This document shows, one piece after another, positions 9,032 to 17,448 of a stretch of 64,000 nt of DNA. Source of the DNA: Flavobacterium sp. TAB 87 (lineage in GTDB: Bacteria > Bacteroidota > Bacteroidia > Flavobacteriales > Flavobacteriaceae). The stretch is from positions 1-64,000 of the forward strand of contig NZ_LLWK01000037.1 of assembly GCF_001529295.1 (NCBI RefSeq), in the 5' to 3' direction. Below the pieces are notes generated by a model. That model was not told where the DNA came from. It did no database searches and saw only the letters and a program-made list of their open reading frames with translations. A program made the position numbers and the translations under genes. The first letter of the stretch is position 1. The number at the start of each line of letters is the position of its first letter.

Positions 9032-9571
9032 TTAATTCGTTACTAAATAAACAGCATCTTCACCCTCATTTTCTTTCCAACTCACTTTAACTTTTTCATC
9101 ATTAATAGCATCTACTTGCCTGCCTCGATAATCGGGCTGAATGGGTAAATTTCGACTAAAACGACGGTCAATTAACACTAATAATTCTATTTCTGCAGGT
9201 CGTCCAAACGATTGAATAGCCGTTAATGCCGAACGAATACTTCGACCCGTGTACAAGACGTCATCAATAAAAATAACTTTCTTGTTTTCGACTATAAAAT
9301 TAAGCTTGGTTTTATTGGCTTCAAGAGGTTTTTCGGTTCTCCTGAAATCATCTCTAAAGAAAGTAATGTCTAAATATCCTAAAGTAATTTCGGGTGTTCT
9401 ATATTCTTCTTCTAAAATTTGTTTCAAGCGTTCTGCTAAAAAAACGCCTCTGGGCTGAATACCTACTAAAACAGTATCAGAGAAATCAAGGTGTTTTTCT
9501 ATCAACTGACAAGCCAAACGATGCAGTATGATAGTAACTTCTTTAGCATTAAGTAATACTTTTTGACTCAT
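9032..9571 (-). CDS. pyrR: PyrR bifunctional regulator / uracil phosphoribosyltransferase-like protein
   Basis: 179 aa from the chosen ATG at 9571 (MSQKVLLNAKE). A longer frame reaches 9598, but that extension would run into a TAnnTTTG promoter box at 9596-9603, so the inner ATG is preferred. The phosphoribosyltransferase signature VIFIDDVLYTGRSIR binds PRPP. SDTVLVGIQPRGVFLAERL and LLVLIDRRFSRNLPIQPDYRGR are typical of PyrR. In Bacillus, PyrR binds pyr mRNA to cause attenuation; no recognisable PyrR RNA-binding loop is visible here, so the mode of control in this organism is open. First gene of the pyrR-pyrB-rnz-pdxH cluster. Confidence 0.93.
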   Translation of the reverse strand: MSQKVLLNAKEVTIILHRLACQLIEKHLDFSDTVLVGIQPRGVFLAERLKQILEEEYRTPEITLGYLDITFFRDDFRRTEKPLEANKTKLNFIVENKKVIFIDDVLYTGRSIRSALTAIQSFGRPAEIELLVLIDRRFSRNLPIQPDYRGRQVDAINDEKVKVSWKENEGEDAVYLVTN

Positions 9572-9895
9572 AGTTAAGTGAAATATTTGGACGGACAAAT
9601 ATACAAAATCAGAAGCACAACGGTATTAAATATATTTCAATAAAATAAATATTGTTTTAGTACTGGACAGATCAGCCAGAAATAGAATTAAATTCTGATC
9701 CAGTTGATTACTTTAATTCATAAGTAATAAGATAAAAACACAAACAAATAGATGTCAAAAACTACTCATTAGTCAACGCAATCGATAAATTAAATGTGAC
9801 AAACACCTGTTTTAAATCATTCAAAACAAAACCATTACTAAACTTTTATCACTAACTTTGAGAATAGCAGATCTAAAAAAATTAAATAAAAACAT
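9572..9895. other. Divergent intergenic region pyrR / cbpA
   Basis: A 324-bp AT-rich gap between divergent genes, with no coding frame worth calling. It holds the pyrR -7 box and a TAACTTTG box (9853-9860) on the plus strand, 35 bp before cbpA, which fits TAnnTTTG but lacks an obvious -33 TTG. An interrupted inverted repeat spans 9662-9704 (GATCAG 9670-9675 with CTGATC 9695-9700, flanked by ACTG and CAGT). Confidence 0.6.
9596..9603 (-). promoter_or_regulatory. Probable -7 promoter box for pyrR
   Basis: On the minus strand this reads TATATTTG, matching the Bacteroidota -7 consensus TAnnTTTG, 24 bp upstream of the chosen pyrR ATG. The nearest upstream TTG is only 14 bp away, shorter than the usual ~19, so the -33 part is weak. 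Confidence 0.55.
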
Positions 9896-10798
9896 ATGGC
9901 AGTTATAGATTATTATGCCACTTTAGGCATTACCAAATCGGCAACAGAAGCCGAAATTAAAAAAGCATACCGCAAATTGGCGCGAAAATTTCACCCCGAT
10001 GTAAATCCGAACGACAAGGAAGCGCAACATAAATTTCAGGAAATAAACGAGGCAAATGAAGTACTTAGCCATGTCGAGAACAGAAAAAAATACGATAAAT
10101 ACGGAAAAGATTGGCAGCATGCAGATGAATATGAAAAGGCAGGTTATAACCCGAATCAGCAAAGTTCGCGCAGACCACAAGGTTCACAATCACAGGCCTA
10201 TTCGGATTTTTCTGAAGGAGATTTTTCAGATTTCTTTAGTTCGATGTACGGCGGAACGGGAGGCGGAAGACAATCTAAATACAGAGGACAAGATTTTAAT
10301 GCCGAATTAAATTTAGATTTAAAATCAGCTTACAACACCCATAAGCAAAGTTTGACCGTAAACGGTAAAAATATTCGCATTACTATTCCGGCTGGTGTAG
10401 AAAACGGTCAAGTAATCAAGATTCCAAATCACGGTGGCACTGGATCAAATGGAGGTCCTAATGGCGATTTGTTTATTACTTTTATTATTCCAAATGAAGG
10501 TGATTTTCAACGAGAAGGTTCCAATTTGTATGCTACTGTAGACCTAGATTTATATACCGCTTTATTAGGTGGCGATTTTTTTGTGCCCACATTTGATGGG
10601 AAAGTAAAAGTGAAAGTGGCCGAAAGCACTCAAAATGGAACGAAAGTAAAACTAAAAGGCAAAGGCTTCCCGATTTATAAAAAAGACAATCATTTTGGCG
10701 ATTTATACATCACTTATAATGTAAAATTGCCAACAAACTTAAGCGAACAAGAGAAAAAATTAGTTGAAGAACTATCTAAATTAAGAAACAATGAGTAA
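9896..10798 (+). CDS. cbpA: CbpA-type DnaJ co-chaperone
   Basis: A 300-aa Hsp40. Residues 1-70 form the J domain (DYYATLGITKSATEAEIKKAYR, HPD at 33-35), which stimulates the DnaK ATPase. A short Gly/Ser/Gln-rich linker follows (GGTGGGRQSKYRG). Residues ~125-295 are the two DnaJ C-terminal substrate-binding beta domains (DLKSAYNTHKQSLTVNG, IPAGVENGQVIKI, VDLDLYTALLGGDF, KLKGKGFP). The zinc finger of DnaJ itself is absent, which with the length defines the CbpA type. Its stop overlaps the next gene, a CbpM-like modulator, by 8 bp, confirming the assignment. Confidence 0.93.
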   Translation: MAVIDYYATLGITKSATEAEIKKAYRKLARKFHPDVNPNDKEAQHKFQEINEANEVLSHVENRKKYDKYGKDWQHADEYEKAGYNPNQQSSRRPQGSQSQAYSDFSEGDFSDFFSSMYGGTGGGRQSKYRGQDFNAELNLDLKSAYNTHKQSLTVNGKNIRITIPAGVENGQVIKIPNHGGTGSNGGPNGDLFITFIIPNEGDFQREGSNLYATVDLDLYTALLGGDFFVPTFDGKVKVKVAESTQNGTKVKLKGKGFPIYKKDNHFGDLYITYNVKLPTNLSEQEKKLVEELSKLRNNE

Positions 10799-11093
10799 TG
10801 CTAACTTAATACTAATTAGACAATTTTGTGTTGTACATGAAATAGAATATACCTTTATTACTGACCTTAAAAATTATGGATTAATTGACGTTGTGATAGA
10901 AGAAAATGAGGAGTTTCTACACCACGAGCAACTTCCTACCGTAGAAAAAATGATCCGTTTGCATTATGATTTAAAAGTAAACCTAGAAGGAATTGATGTA
11001 ATTACCAATTTGCTAGAAAAAATTGAAAACTTGCAGCAAAATTTAACTTCGAGCCAAAATAAATTAAGATTGTACGAAAGGGAAAAATTTTAA
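10791..11093 (+). CDS. cbpM: Chaperone modulator CbpM-like protein
   Basis: A 100-aa protein starting inside the last codons of cbpA (8-bp overlap), so the two are translationally coupled. The sequence has the MerR-like helical layout of CbpM: IRQFCVVHEIEYTFITDLKNYGLI, then a central region with HHEQLPTVEKMIRLHYDLKVNLEGIDVITNLL, then a C-terminal coiled coil (LEKIENLQQNLTSSQNKLRLYERE). In E. coli CbpM binds the J domain of CbpA and inhibits it; the same pairing is inferred here from position and fold. Confidence 0.88.
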   Translation: MSNANLILIRQFCVVHEIEYTFITDLKNYGLIDVVIEENEEFLHHEQLPTVEKMIRLHYDLKVNLEGIDVITNLLEKIENLQQNLTSSQNKLRLYEREKF

Positions 11094-11486
11094 TTTATAT
11101 TTCTTTACAAATTTCATGAAGAAAAAGTAAACAGATATTATACTGACTTGCACACATAAAAAATGACCCTGATGCCACTAATCTGTGACAAAAAATTTCA
11201 AATAATGTCTAATTAAATTTTTAAATCATACCCTGAAAATTTTACAGCCATCTCATGCAAATTATACACATTAAAAAGAAAAAAGATAATCCCGATCTTA
11301 TAAATCAGAGTGACAAAAAAAGATTTTATTTTAGCTATAGTATTGAAAAATAATAACAAAATTTCCGATTTTCAGCAATTTTAAACTTAATCTTCTTTCT
11401 TGTTTTTTCTTAAATTGCAATCTATTAAATGACATTAGTATAAAACAATTTCTGTTCAAAAGACATTCAAAATTTAACCACAAAAA
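11094..11486. other. AT-rich intergenic region without a recognisable feature
   Basis: 393 bp between cbpM and the RidA gene. No convincing reading frame, hairpin terminator or TAnnTTTG box was found. It is AT-rich throughout, with short runs of A and T. Confidence 0.5.
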
Positions 11487-11870
11487 ATGAAAAGAGAAAA
11501 CATCTTAACAGGTTCTCCTTGGGAAGACAAAATGGGATATTGTCGTGCCGTGCGCATTGGTAATATTATCGAAGTTTCTGGAACTGTTGCTATAGTTGAT
11601 GGCGACAAAGTAAAAGCAGACGATGCTTTTGCTCAAACCATCAACATACTAGAACGAGTTGAAAAAGTACTTGAAGATTTAAACGTAGGAATGAAAGATG
11701 TCATTCGCACCCGAATTTTCACCACCAATGTCGATACTTTTGAAGACGTAGCCAGAGCGCACGCTTCTTTTTTTAAGGATATCAAACCCACAACAGGTTT
11801 TTACGGAATTAATCAATTGGTCTCACCTGACTATTTGGTAGAAATCGAATTTACTGCTGTACTACAATAG
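11487..11870 (+). CDS. RidA family (YjgF/YER057c) protein, reactive imine/enamine deaminase-like
   Basis: A 127-aa protein covering the whole YjgF/YER057c fold. It starts KRENILTGSPWEDKMGYCRAVRIGNIIEVSG and contains AVQ-like TINILERVEKVLEDLNVGMKDVIRTRIFTTN and the C-terminal LVSPDYLVEIEFTAVL. Canonical RidA uses an Arg in a C-terminal RVAVE...P block to bind carboxylates; here that region reads ISP-like 'VSPDYLVEIEF', with no Arg at the usual place, although RTRIF supplies arginines earlier. It therefore belongs to the wider family and hydrolysis of 2-aminoacrylate should not be assumed. It stands alone. Confidence 0.85.
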   Translation: MKRENILTGSPWEDKMGYCRAVRIGNIIEVSGTVAIVDGDKVKADDAFAQTINILERVEKVLEDLNVGMKDVIRTRIFTTNVDTFEDVARAHASFFKDIKPTTGFYGINQLVSPDYLVEIEFTAVLQ

Positions 11871-12034
11871 AAAAACTGTGCATTTAAAATCGAAAAAAGT
11901 TCGTTACAACAAATCACCATTCGGTTAAATCTGATCTTACATTATAAAGGGTTGACTTTTTAAGTTTTCAATTCCTACAGATTTGTGGTAAAAAAACAGA
12001 AATAGCAAGTTTAAACGGTTTGATTTAATTATTT

Positions 12035-13321
12035 TTGCGATCTACAAAACATCGACTAATTTTGATCCACACTAAAAAACGCAATACTCTTATTCCTTTG
12101 GCCTTAAAATGGCTCTTAATCTGCCTCTTAATCGGGTTTTTATCAGGAACAGCCTCAGCATTTTTTCTCGTTGCTTTGCAATGGGCAACCGATTTACGAT
12201 TAGATAGTCATTGGCTTATTTGGCTGTTGCCAATTGGCGGTTTCTTAGTAGGTTTAAGCTATTATTATTGGGGAAATGATGTCGTAAAAGGCAATAATTT
12301 ATTATTAGAAGAATACCACGAACCCAAAAAAGTCATTCCGTTTAAAATGGCGCCCCTCGTACTTTTTGGCACAATAATTACCCATTTATTTGGAGGTTCT
12401 GCTGGACGAGAAGGTACCGCAGTGCAAATGGGTGGAGCGATTGCAGACCAATTTAAATCGATTTTTAAACTCACCGATAACGATCGAAAAACATTATTGA
12501 TATTAGGAATTAGCTCGGGTTTTGCTTCGGTTTTTGGCACTCCACTTACGGGCGCTATTTTTGCTATCGAAGTCGTTTTTTTTAGTAGAATTAACTACAA
12601 AGCCATTCCGCTTTCATTTATTGTGGCTTATGTTTCTTATTTTACGGTCGAAATTTGGCAAGTTGCACATACACATTATAGCATTCCGTTTGTGCCTGCA
12701 ATGACGATAACCAACTTAGGTTACACCGTTGGAGTCAGTATTTTATTTGGAATAGCAGCCTTACTATTTTCGAGAGGAACGCACTTTTGGAGCGGACTTT
12801 TTAGCAAAATAATTCCCTATCCGCCGCTACGTCCTTTTGTTGGCGGCGCTATTTTAGCAGTTGTATTTTTAAATTTCAACTTTTTAAAGTTCGAAGGCTT
12901 AGGTGTTCCTGCCATTGTAGATTCCTTTTCAATTACAAGCGAATGGTATGATTTTTTACTTAAAATTTTGTTTACCAGTTTCACTTTAGGTGCTGGATTT
13001 AAAGGAGGCGAAGTAACCCCACTGTTTTTTGTAGGTGCAACTTTGGGTAGTGCCTTATCGTTGGTAGTACCATTGCCAATGGCACTTTTGGCCGCCATGG
13101 GATTTGTCGCAGTATTTTCTGGAGCGACTCACACCCCTATCGCTTGCACCGTTATGGGAATGGAATTGTTTGGTTTAGAATGCGGACTTTTTGTCGCCGT
13201 AGCCTGTGTAATTGCGTACTTTGCTTCGGGTTCTATCGGAATTTATAAATCGCAAATCGTTAAAGGACCAAAATATCATTTCTACCAAAAATTGCGCAGA
13301 CGCGACCTTAAAAACCTGTGA
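12035..13321 (+). CDS. CLC-family chloride/fluoride transporter, motifs of the fluoride (CLC-F) type
   Basis: A 428-aa polytopic protein of CLC length without a cytoplasmic CBS domain. Numbering from 12035, GNNLL is at residues 86-90 where chloride CLCs carry GSGIP. GREGT is at 124-128 with the gating Glu E126, where chloride CLCs have GREGP. GGEVTPLF is at 324-331. GNN in the first loop and GREGT are features I associate with the fluoride/proton antiporter subgroup, so fluoride export is the better guess; this is inference. No crcB-type fluoride riboswitch is recognisable upstream. The start is uncertain: no ATG exists in frame before residue 105, so TTG at 12035, 12062 or 12098 must be used; the first two fall inside TAnnTTTG-like boxes. 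Confidence 0.85.
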   Translation: MRSTKHRLILIHTKKRNTLIPLALKWLLICLLIGFLSGTASAFFLVALQWATDLRLDSHWLIWLLPIGGFLVGLSYYYWGNDVVKGNNLLLEEYHEPKKVIPFKMAPLVLFGTIITHLFGGSAGREGTAVQMGGAIADQFKSIFKLTDNDRKTLLILGISSGFASVFGTPLTGAIFAIEVVFFSRINYKAIPLSFIVAYVSYFTVEIWQVAHTHYSIPFVPAMTITNLGYTVGVSILFGIAALLFSRGTHFWSGLFSKIIPYPPLRPFVGGAILAVVFLNFNFLKFEGLGVPAIVDSFSITSEWYDFLLKILFTSFTLGAGFKGGEVTPLFFVGATLGSALSLVVPLPMALLAAMGFVAVFSGATHTPIACTVMGMELFGLECGLFVAVACVIAYFASGSIGIYKSQIVKGPKYHFYQKLRRRDLKNL

Positions 13322-13388
13322 TACTTAAAAGGATGTTAATCTGGTAAATGTTTTCAAGTTTACATTAAAAAAATGTAAATTCGCACAC

Positions 13389-14396
13389 ATGAAAACAGAA
13401 GATATCCAAGCCATACAAGAGTTGTTAGCTACACCCAAAAAAATTGCCATTATTCCTCATCGCGGACCTGATGGAGACGCTATGGGCTCTACGCTAGCGT
13501 TATATCATTTTTTACTAAAATACGATCATCAACCAACGGTGATTGCTCCCAATGAATTTCCTGATTTTTTAGCTTGGTTACCTGGTTCAGAAACAGTTAA
13601 AGTTTTTGAAAAAGACAAATTAAATTGCGCTAAAATCCTAGAAGAGGCCGAGGTAATTTTTACTTTAGATTTTAATGCATTGCATCGCACAGGGGAAATG
13701 GAACATACTTTGGCAAAATTAAAAGCGCCATTTATCATGATCGATCACCATCAAAAACCGGACGATTATGCTGCTTTTACCTATTCTGACACTTCGTTTG
13801 GCTCCACTTGCGAAATGATTTATAATTTCATTTCCTTTTTAGATAGAAAACACGCTATTGATAAAACCATAGCTACTTGTATTTATACGGGAATTTTAAC
13901 TGATTCGGGTTCGTTCCGTTTTCCTGGCACCACGGGGAATACGCACAGAATTATTGCAGAATTAATTGATTTAGGAGTTGAAAATACGCAAATCCCAGTT
14001 TTACTTTTTGAGAATAGTTCATTCAGTCGTTTGCAATTGTTGGGAAGAGCGCTGCAGAATATGAAAGTTTTTCAAGAATACAAAGCGTCTTTCACTACTT
14101 TAACACAAGAAGAATTAGATGCTTTTGATTATATCAAAGGGGATACGGAAGGAATTGTTAATTACGGATTGAGTATGAAAGGGATTGTTTTTACAGCGAT
14201 TTTCATCGAAAATAAAGAAGAAAAAATAATCAAAATTTCATTTAGATCTCAAGGTGGCTTTGACGTGAATGAATTTTCTAGAACTCATTTTGGCGGCGGA
14301 GGCCATAGCAATGCGGCTGGTGGAAAATCAGATTTAAGCATGAGTGAAACAATAACAAAATTTGAAGGTTTACTTACAAATCTTAACATCCAATAA
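13389..14396 (+). CDS. DHH/DHHA1 phosphoesterase, NrnA-like nanoRNase / pAp phosphatase
   Basis: A 335-aa protein with the complete DHH set: IPHRGPDGDAMGSTLALYHFL near residue 23, LDFNALHRTGEM, IMIDHHQKPDDYA, YTGILTDSGSFRFPGTT, and the C-terminal DHHA1 signature GGGGHSNAAGG. This arrangement matches NrnA, which degrades 2-5 nt RNA oligomers and dephosphorylates pAp; Bacteroidota lack Orn, so such an enzyme is expected. It lies 4 bp before gldI, a pairing found in gliding flavobacteria. A TTTACATT-A5-AATGTAAA inverted repeat lies just upstream at 13359-13379. Confidence 0.92.
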   Translation: MKTEDIQAIQELLATPKKIAIIPHRGPDGDAMGSTLALYHFLLKYDHQPTVIAPNEFPDFLAWLPGSETVKVFEKDKLNCAKILEEAEVIFTLDFNALHRTGEMEHTLAKLKAPFIMIDHHQKPDDYAAFTYSDTSFGSTCEMIYNFISFLDRKHAIDKTIATCIYTGILTDSGSFRFPGTTGNTHRIIAELIDLGVENTQIPVLLFENSSFSRLQLLGRALQNMKVFQEYKASFTTLTQEELDAFDYIKGDTEGIVNYGLSMKGIVFTAIFIENKEEKIIKISFRSQGGFDVNEFSRTHFGGGGHSNAAGGKSDLSMSETITKFEGLLTNLNIQ

Positions 14397-14399
14397 CGA

Positions 14400-15041
14400 A
14401 TGAACTATTTAAAAATCAGTTTAATGCTCTTTGCTGTCGCGCTTTTGTTAGCGAGTTGCAAACAACATGAGTCAGCCAGAAAGCCAATTTCTCGAAGCTC
14501 AGGCAGTTTCATGAAACAATCTGCAGAGCGAAACAAAAAGCTAGTCGCGAGCGAAGAAGATCAAATTAAAGCGATTATCAAAAAAAATCCTAAAATCGAA
14601 TATATTGCTTCTACAAAGGGATATTGGTACTATTACGATGTTAAAAATGCGACCGACACCTTAACTCCAAAAAGAGGAGATGTTGCTTTTTTTACTTACG
14701 AAATCAAAAATTTAAAAGGAGACATCATTTATTCTGAATTGGAACTGCGTCCGCAAACTTATTTTGTAGACAAACAAGAAATTATGATGGGATTGCGTGA
14801 TGCCATCAAGTTAATGCATAAAAAAGAAACAGTTAATTTTCTTTTTCCTTCACACATCGCTTACGGATATCATGGAGACAATAAAAAAATAGGAATAAAC
14901 CAACCTATAATGTGCACAGTAACTTTAACCAATTTTGTTTCTGAAGCTACTTACAAAAAATATACTGGCGTTAAAAAAGAAACGACAGAACCAGCAATTA
15001 CACCTGCACCAAGTGCTACCATTAATGACACATTAAATTAA
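14400..15041 (+). CDS. gldI: GldI, gliding-motility FKBP-type peptidyl-prolyl isomerase lipoprotein
   Basis: A 213-aa lipoprotein (MNYLKISLMLFAVALLLASC, acylated Cys 20). A charged linker leads into an FKBP fold at ~75-190: GYWYYYDVKNA, KRGDVAFFTYEIKNLKGDIIYSE, IMMGLRDAIKLMHKKETVNFLFPSHIAYGYHGD. The tail ends in an Ala/Pro/Thr-rich stretch. Length and order match F. johnsoniae GldI, which is required for gliding and T9SS function, probably by helping periplasmic folding. It overlaps closely with the DHH gene upstream (3-bp gap) and precedes two further PPIase genes at 17 and 26 bp, forming one folding-factor cluster. Confidence 0.93.
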   Translation: MNYLKISLMLFAVALLLASCKQHESARKPISRSSGSFMKQSAERNKKLVASEEDQIKAIIKKNPKIEYIASTKGYWYYYDVKNATDTLTPKRGDVAFFTYEIKNLKGDIIYSELELRPQTYFVDKQEIMMGLRDAIKLMHKKETVNFLFPSHIAYGYHGDNKKIGINQPIMCTVTLTNFVSEATYKKYTGVKKETTEPAITPAPSATINDTLN

Positions 15042-15058
15042 CAATCAATACTTTTAAA

Positions 15059-16189
15059 ATGAAAAAAACAGTATTCGCTCTACTATTGCTAGTTACCGCG
15101 TTTTATTCTTGCAAAGACAAGCACAGTGATTTACCCGACGGATTATATGCTGATATTGAAACCAATAAAGGCCACATTATAGTTGAATTAGATTATAAAA
15201 AAGCACCAATTACAGTAGCAAACTTTGTCACTTTAGCCGAAGGCAAGAACGAATTTGTTACGCATCCACAATTAAAAGAGAAGCCTTTTTTTAATGGTTT
15301 AAAATTTCACAGAGTTATTGAAAACTTTATGATTCAGACTGGGGATCCGTTAGGAACTGGTTCGGGAGATGCAGGTTACAAATTTAAAGATGAAATAACC
15401 GACTTAAACTTTGAAAACGGTGGCGTTCTAGCCATGGCCAATAATGGACCAGCAACAAACAGTTCACAGTTTTTTATCACGCACGTAGCAACGCCTTGGC
15501 TTGAAGGAAAACATACTGTTTTTGGACATGTAGTTGCAAACGGTATGGAAGTTGTTAATTTAGTAAAACAAGAAGATCATATTGTTTCGGTTACTATTAT
15601 TAGAAACGGAGAAGCAGCTAAGAAATTTGATGCCGAAAAAACGTTTGGAGATTACTTTAAAGACGAGTCAAAAGCGTTAAAAGTTCAGCAAGAATTAGAA
15701 GCTAAAAATAAAGAAGAATACAGCGCAAAATACAAGGCAGTTATCGAACAAAAATTAGGTGCACTAGCAGAACTAAGAACAAAAGCAATCAAAACTCGTT
15801 CGGGTTTAGAATATGTAATTACCAAAAAGGGAAGTGGAAAAAAACCGACAACTGGTCAAGAAATTTATATTGATTACACTGGTTTTTTAGAAGATGGAAC
15901 TCTATTTGATACTAGCATGGCAAGCGCAGCCGAATCCTTTGGAAAATTAGATCCAGCGAGAGCACAAGCAGGACAATACAATGCGATTCCGTTTGAAGCA
16001 GGTCGTAAAGACGGAATGATTCCTGGTTTTATTGAAGGAATTGAGCAATTGTCTTTTGGAGACAAAGCCACTTTATTTATTCCTTCGCATTTGGCGTACG
16101 GTGTAACTGGAGCAGGAAATGGAGTAATTCCACCCAATGCTAATATTATTTTTGAGATTGAGTTGCTAGAGAAAATGCCGCAACAATAA
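15059..16189 (+). CDS. Lipoprotein peptidyl-prolyl isomerase: cyclophilin fused to FKBP
   Basis: A 376-aa protein with lipobox FYSC (Cys 18). Residues ~28-185 are a cyclophilin domain: IETNKGHIIVELDYKKAPITVANFV, FHRVIENFMIQTGDP, GVLAMANNGPATNSSQFFITH, WLEGKHTVFGHV. A helical linker of ~70 residues rich in Lys/Glu follows. Residues ~265-373 are an FKBP domain: GQEIYIDYTGFLEDGTLFDTS, DGMIPGFIEGIEQLSFGDKATLFIPSHLAYG, IPPNANIIFEIELL. Both halves keep the active-site motifs, so it should carry two independent isomerase centres, anchored to a membrane in the periplasm. It sits between gldI and a soluble paralogue of the same architecture. Confidence 0.93.
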   Translation: MKKTVFALLLLVTAFYSCKDKHSDLPDGLYADIETNKGHIIVELDYKKAPITVANFVTLAEGKNEFVTHPQLKEKPFFNGLKFHRVIENFMIQTGDPLGTGSGDAGYKFKDEITDLNFENGGVLAMANNGPATNSSQFFITHVATPWLEGKHTVFGHVVANGMEVVNLVKQEDHIVSVTIIRNGEAAKKFDAEKTFGDYFKDESKALKVQQELEAKNKEEYSAKYKAVIEQKLGALAELRTKAIKTRSGLEYVITKKGSGKKPTTGQEIYIDYTGFLEDGTLFDTSMASAAESFGKLDPARAQAGQYNAIPFEAGRKDGMIPGFIEGIEQLSFGDKATLFIPSHLAYGVTGAGNGVIPPNANIIFEIELLEKMPQQ

Positions 16190-16215
16190 TTGTTTAAACT
16201 ATAAAATGCAAAAGC

Positions 16216-17385
16216 ATGAAATTTAAAATTTTACTTTTAAGCTTAATCGGACTACTAAACCTTCAAGCTCAAACTGCCAAAAAAGCTGCAGATACAGACG
16301 GTATATTTGCTACAATTGCGACTAATAAAGGTGATATTGTATTGCAATTAGACTATCAAAAAGCACCAGTAACGGTTGCCAATTTTGTCTCACTTGCAGA
16401 AGGAAAAAATCCTTATGTATCAAAAGGAAATTTAAAAGGAACTCCATTTTTTGATGGTTTAAAATTTCACCGTGTTATTAGTGATTTTATGATTCAAGGT
16501 GGTGATCCGTTAGGAAATGGTTCAGGAGATCCAGGATATTCGTTTAAAGATGAATTTAACGACGACTTAAAGTTTGATGCAGGCGGAGTTTTAGCAATGG
16601 CGAACTCAGGTCCAAAAACCAACGGAAGTCAATTTTTTATTACGCACAAAGAAACGCCTTGGCTTAACAATAAGCATACGATTTTTGGTCATGTAATTCA
16701 AGGTATGGATGTAGTAAATAAAATTTTAATGGATGATGTCATTACTAAAGTTACCATCGTAAAAAAAGGTTCTACTGCCAAAAAGTTTGATGCTGCCAAA
16801 GTATTTATCGCCTACTACGAAAATAAAGCAGAAGACGAGAAAAAAGAAGCGTTACTAGCAGAAGAAAAGAAAAAGCAAATAGCAGCTTTAGCACTTGAAA
16901 AAGAGAAAGAGCATCAAATTAAATACGCTCCGGTAAGCGCTGCGAAAAAAGCTTATTTTGACGAAAATAAAAAATCTGCAACAACCACAGCAACTGGCTT
17001 AACTTATAAAATAGTTACTAAAGGAACTGCTGGAAAACCTGTAGCTGGAGAAACATTATACTTTCATTACGCCGGTTATTTTGAAGATGGGACTTTGTTT
17101 GACAGTAGTATGGAAAATGTTGCTACAGCAAATGGGAAGCATGATGTGAATCGTGCAGCTCAAGGTGGTTATAATGCATTTCCTTTTCCTGTTGGTAAAA
17201 AAGACGGAATGATTCCTGGTTTTACCGAAGGACTTGCACTAATGAATTATGGAGACAAAGGCATTTTTTATATTCCTGCTCCTTTAGGCTATGGTGAGCG
17301 TGGCGCAGGAGATGTAATTCCGCCCAATGCCACTTTAATATTTGAAATTGAAATTACAAAAGAGCAACCAGGCTCAAAAAAATAA
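16216..17385 (+). CDS. Secreted peptidyl-prolyl isomerase: cyclophilin fused to FKBP
   Basis: A 389-aa paralogue of the preceding gene, with the same cyclophilin-linker-FKBP order but a cleavable signal peptide (MKFKILLLSLIGLLNLQA, then Q) instead of a lipobox. Cyclophilin motifs are FHRVISDFMIQGGDP, GVLAMANSGPKTNGSQFFITH and WLNNKHTIFGHV. The linker is an A/E/K-rich helix (residues ~205-245). FKBP motifs are GETLYFHYAGYFEDGTLFDSS, DGMIPGFTEGLALMNYGDKGIFYIPAPLGYG and IPPNATLIFEIEI. Tandem duplication followed by a change of anchoring is the simplest explanation. Last gene of the DHH-gldI-PPIase cluster. Confidence 0.93.
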   Translation: MKFKILLLSLIGLLNLQAQTAKKAADTDGIFATIATNKGDIVLQLDYQKAPVTVANFVSLAEGKNPYVSKGNLKGTPFFDGLKFHRVISDFMIQGGDPLGNGSGDPGYSFKDEFNDDLKFDAGGVLAMANSGPKTNGSQFFITHKETPWLNNKHTIFGHVIQGMDVVNKILMDDVITKVTIVKKGSTAKKFDAAKVFIAYYENKAEDEKKEALLAEEKKKQIAALALEKEKEHQIKYAPVSAAKKAYFDENKKSATTTATGLTYKIVTKGTAGKPVAGETLYFHYAGYFEDGTLFDSSMENVATANGKHDVNRAAQGGYNAFPFPVGKKDGMIPGFTEGLALMNYGDKGIFYIPAPLGYGERGAGDVIPPNATLIFEIEITKEQPGSKK

Positions 17386-17410
17386 TTATTCTGGAAACAG
17401 ACTAAACGTA

Positions 17411-17445
17411 AAAAAAACCCGATAATATTAATTATCGGGTTTTTA
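17411..17445. terminator. Bidirectional intrinsic terminator
   Basis: A 9-bp perfect stem CCCGATAAT (17418-17426) / ATTATCGGG (17431-17439) with loop ATTA, flanked by an A run on the left and a T run on the right. It lies between the convergent PPIase gene and the 150-aa gene and can serve both. Confidence 0.9.
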
Positions 17446-17448
17446 TTT

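Noticed and set aside
11870..12035. Fluoride riboswitch in front of the CLC gene
   Set aside because: The region was read for the GGNGATGG-type start and pseudoknot pattern of the crcB motif and none was found.
12265..12540. Minus-strand open frame of 91 codons inside the CLC gene
   Set aside because: It is fully antisense to a well supported membrane-protein gene and its translation has no family resemblance; a shadow frame.
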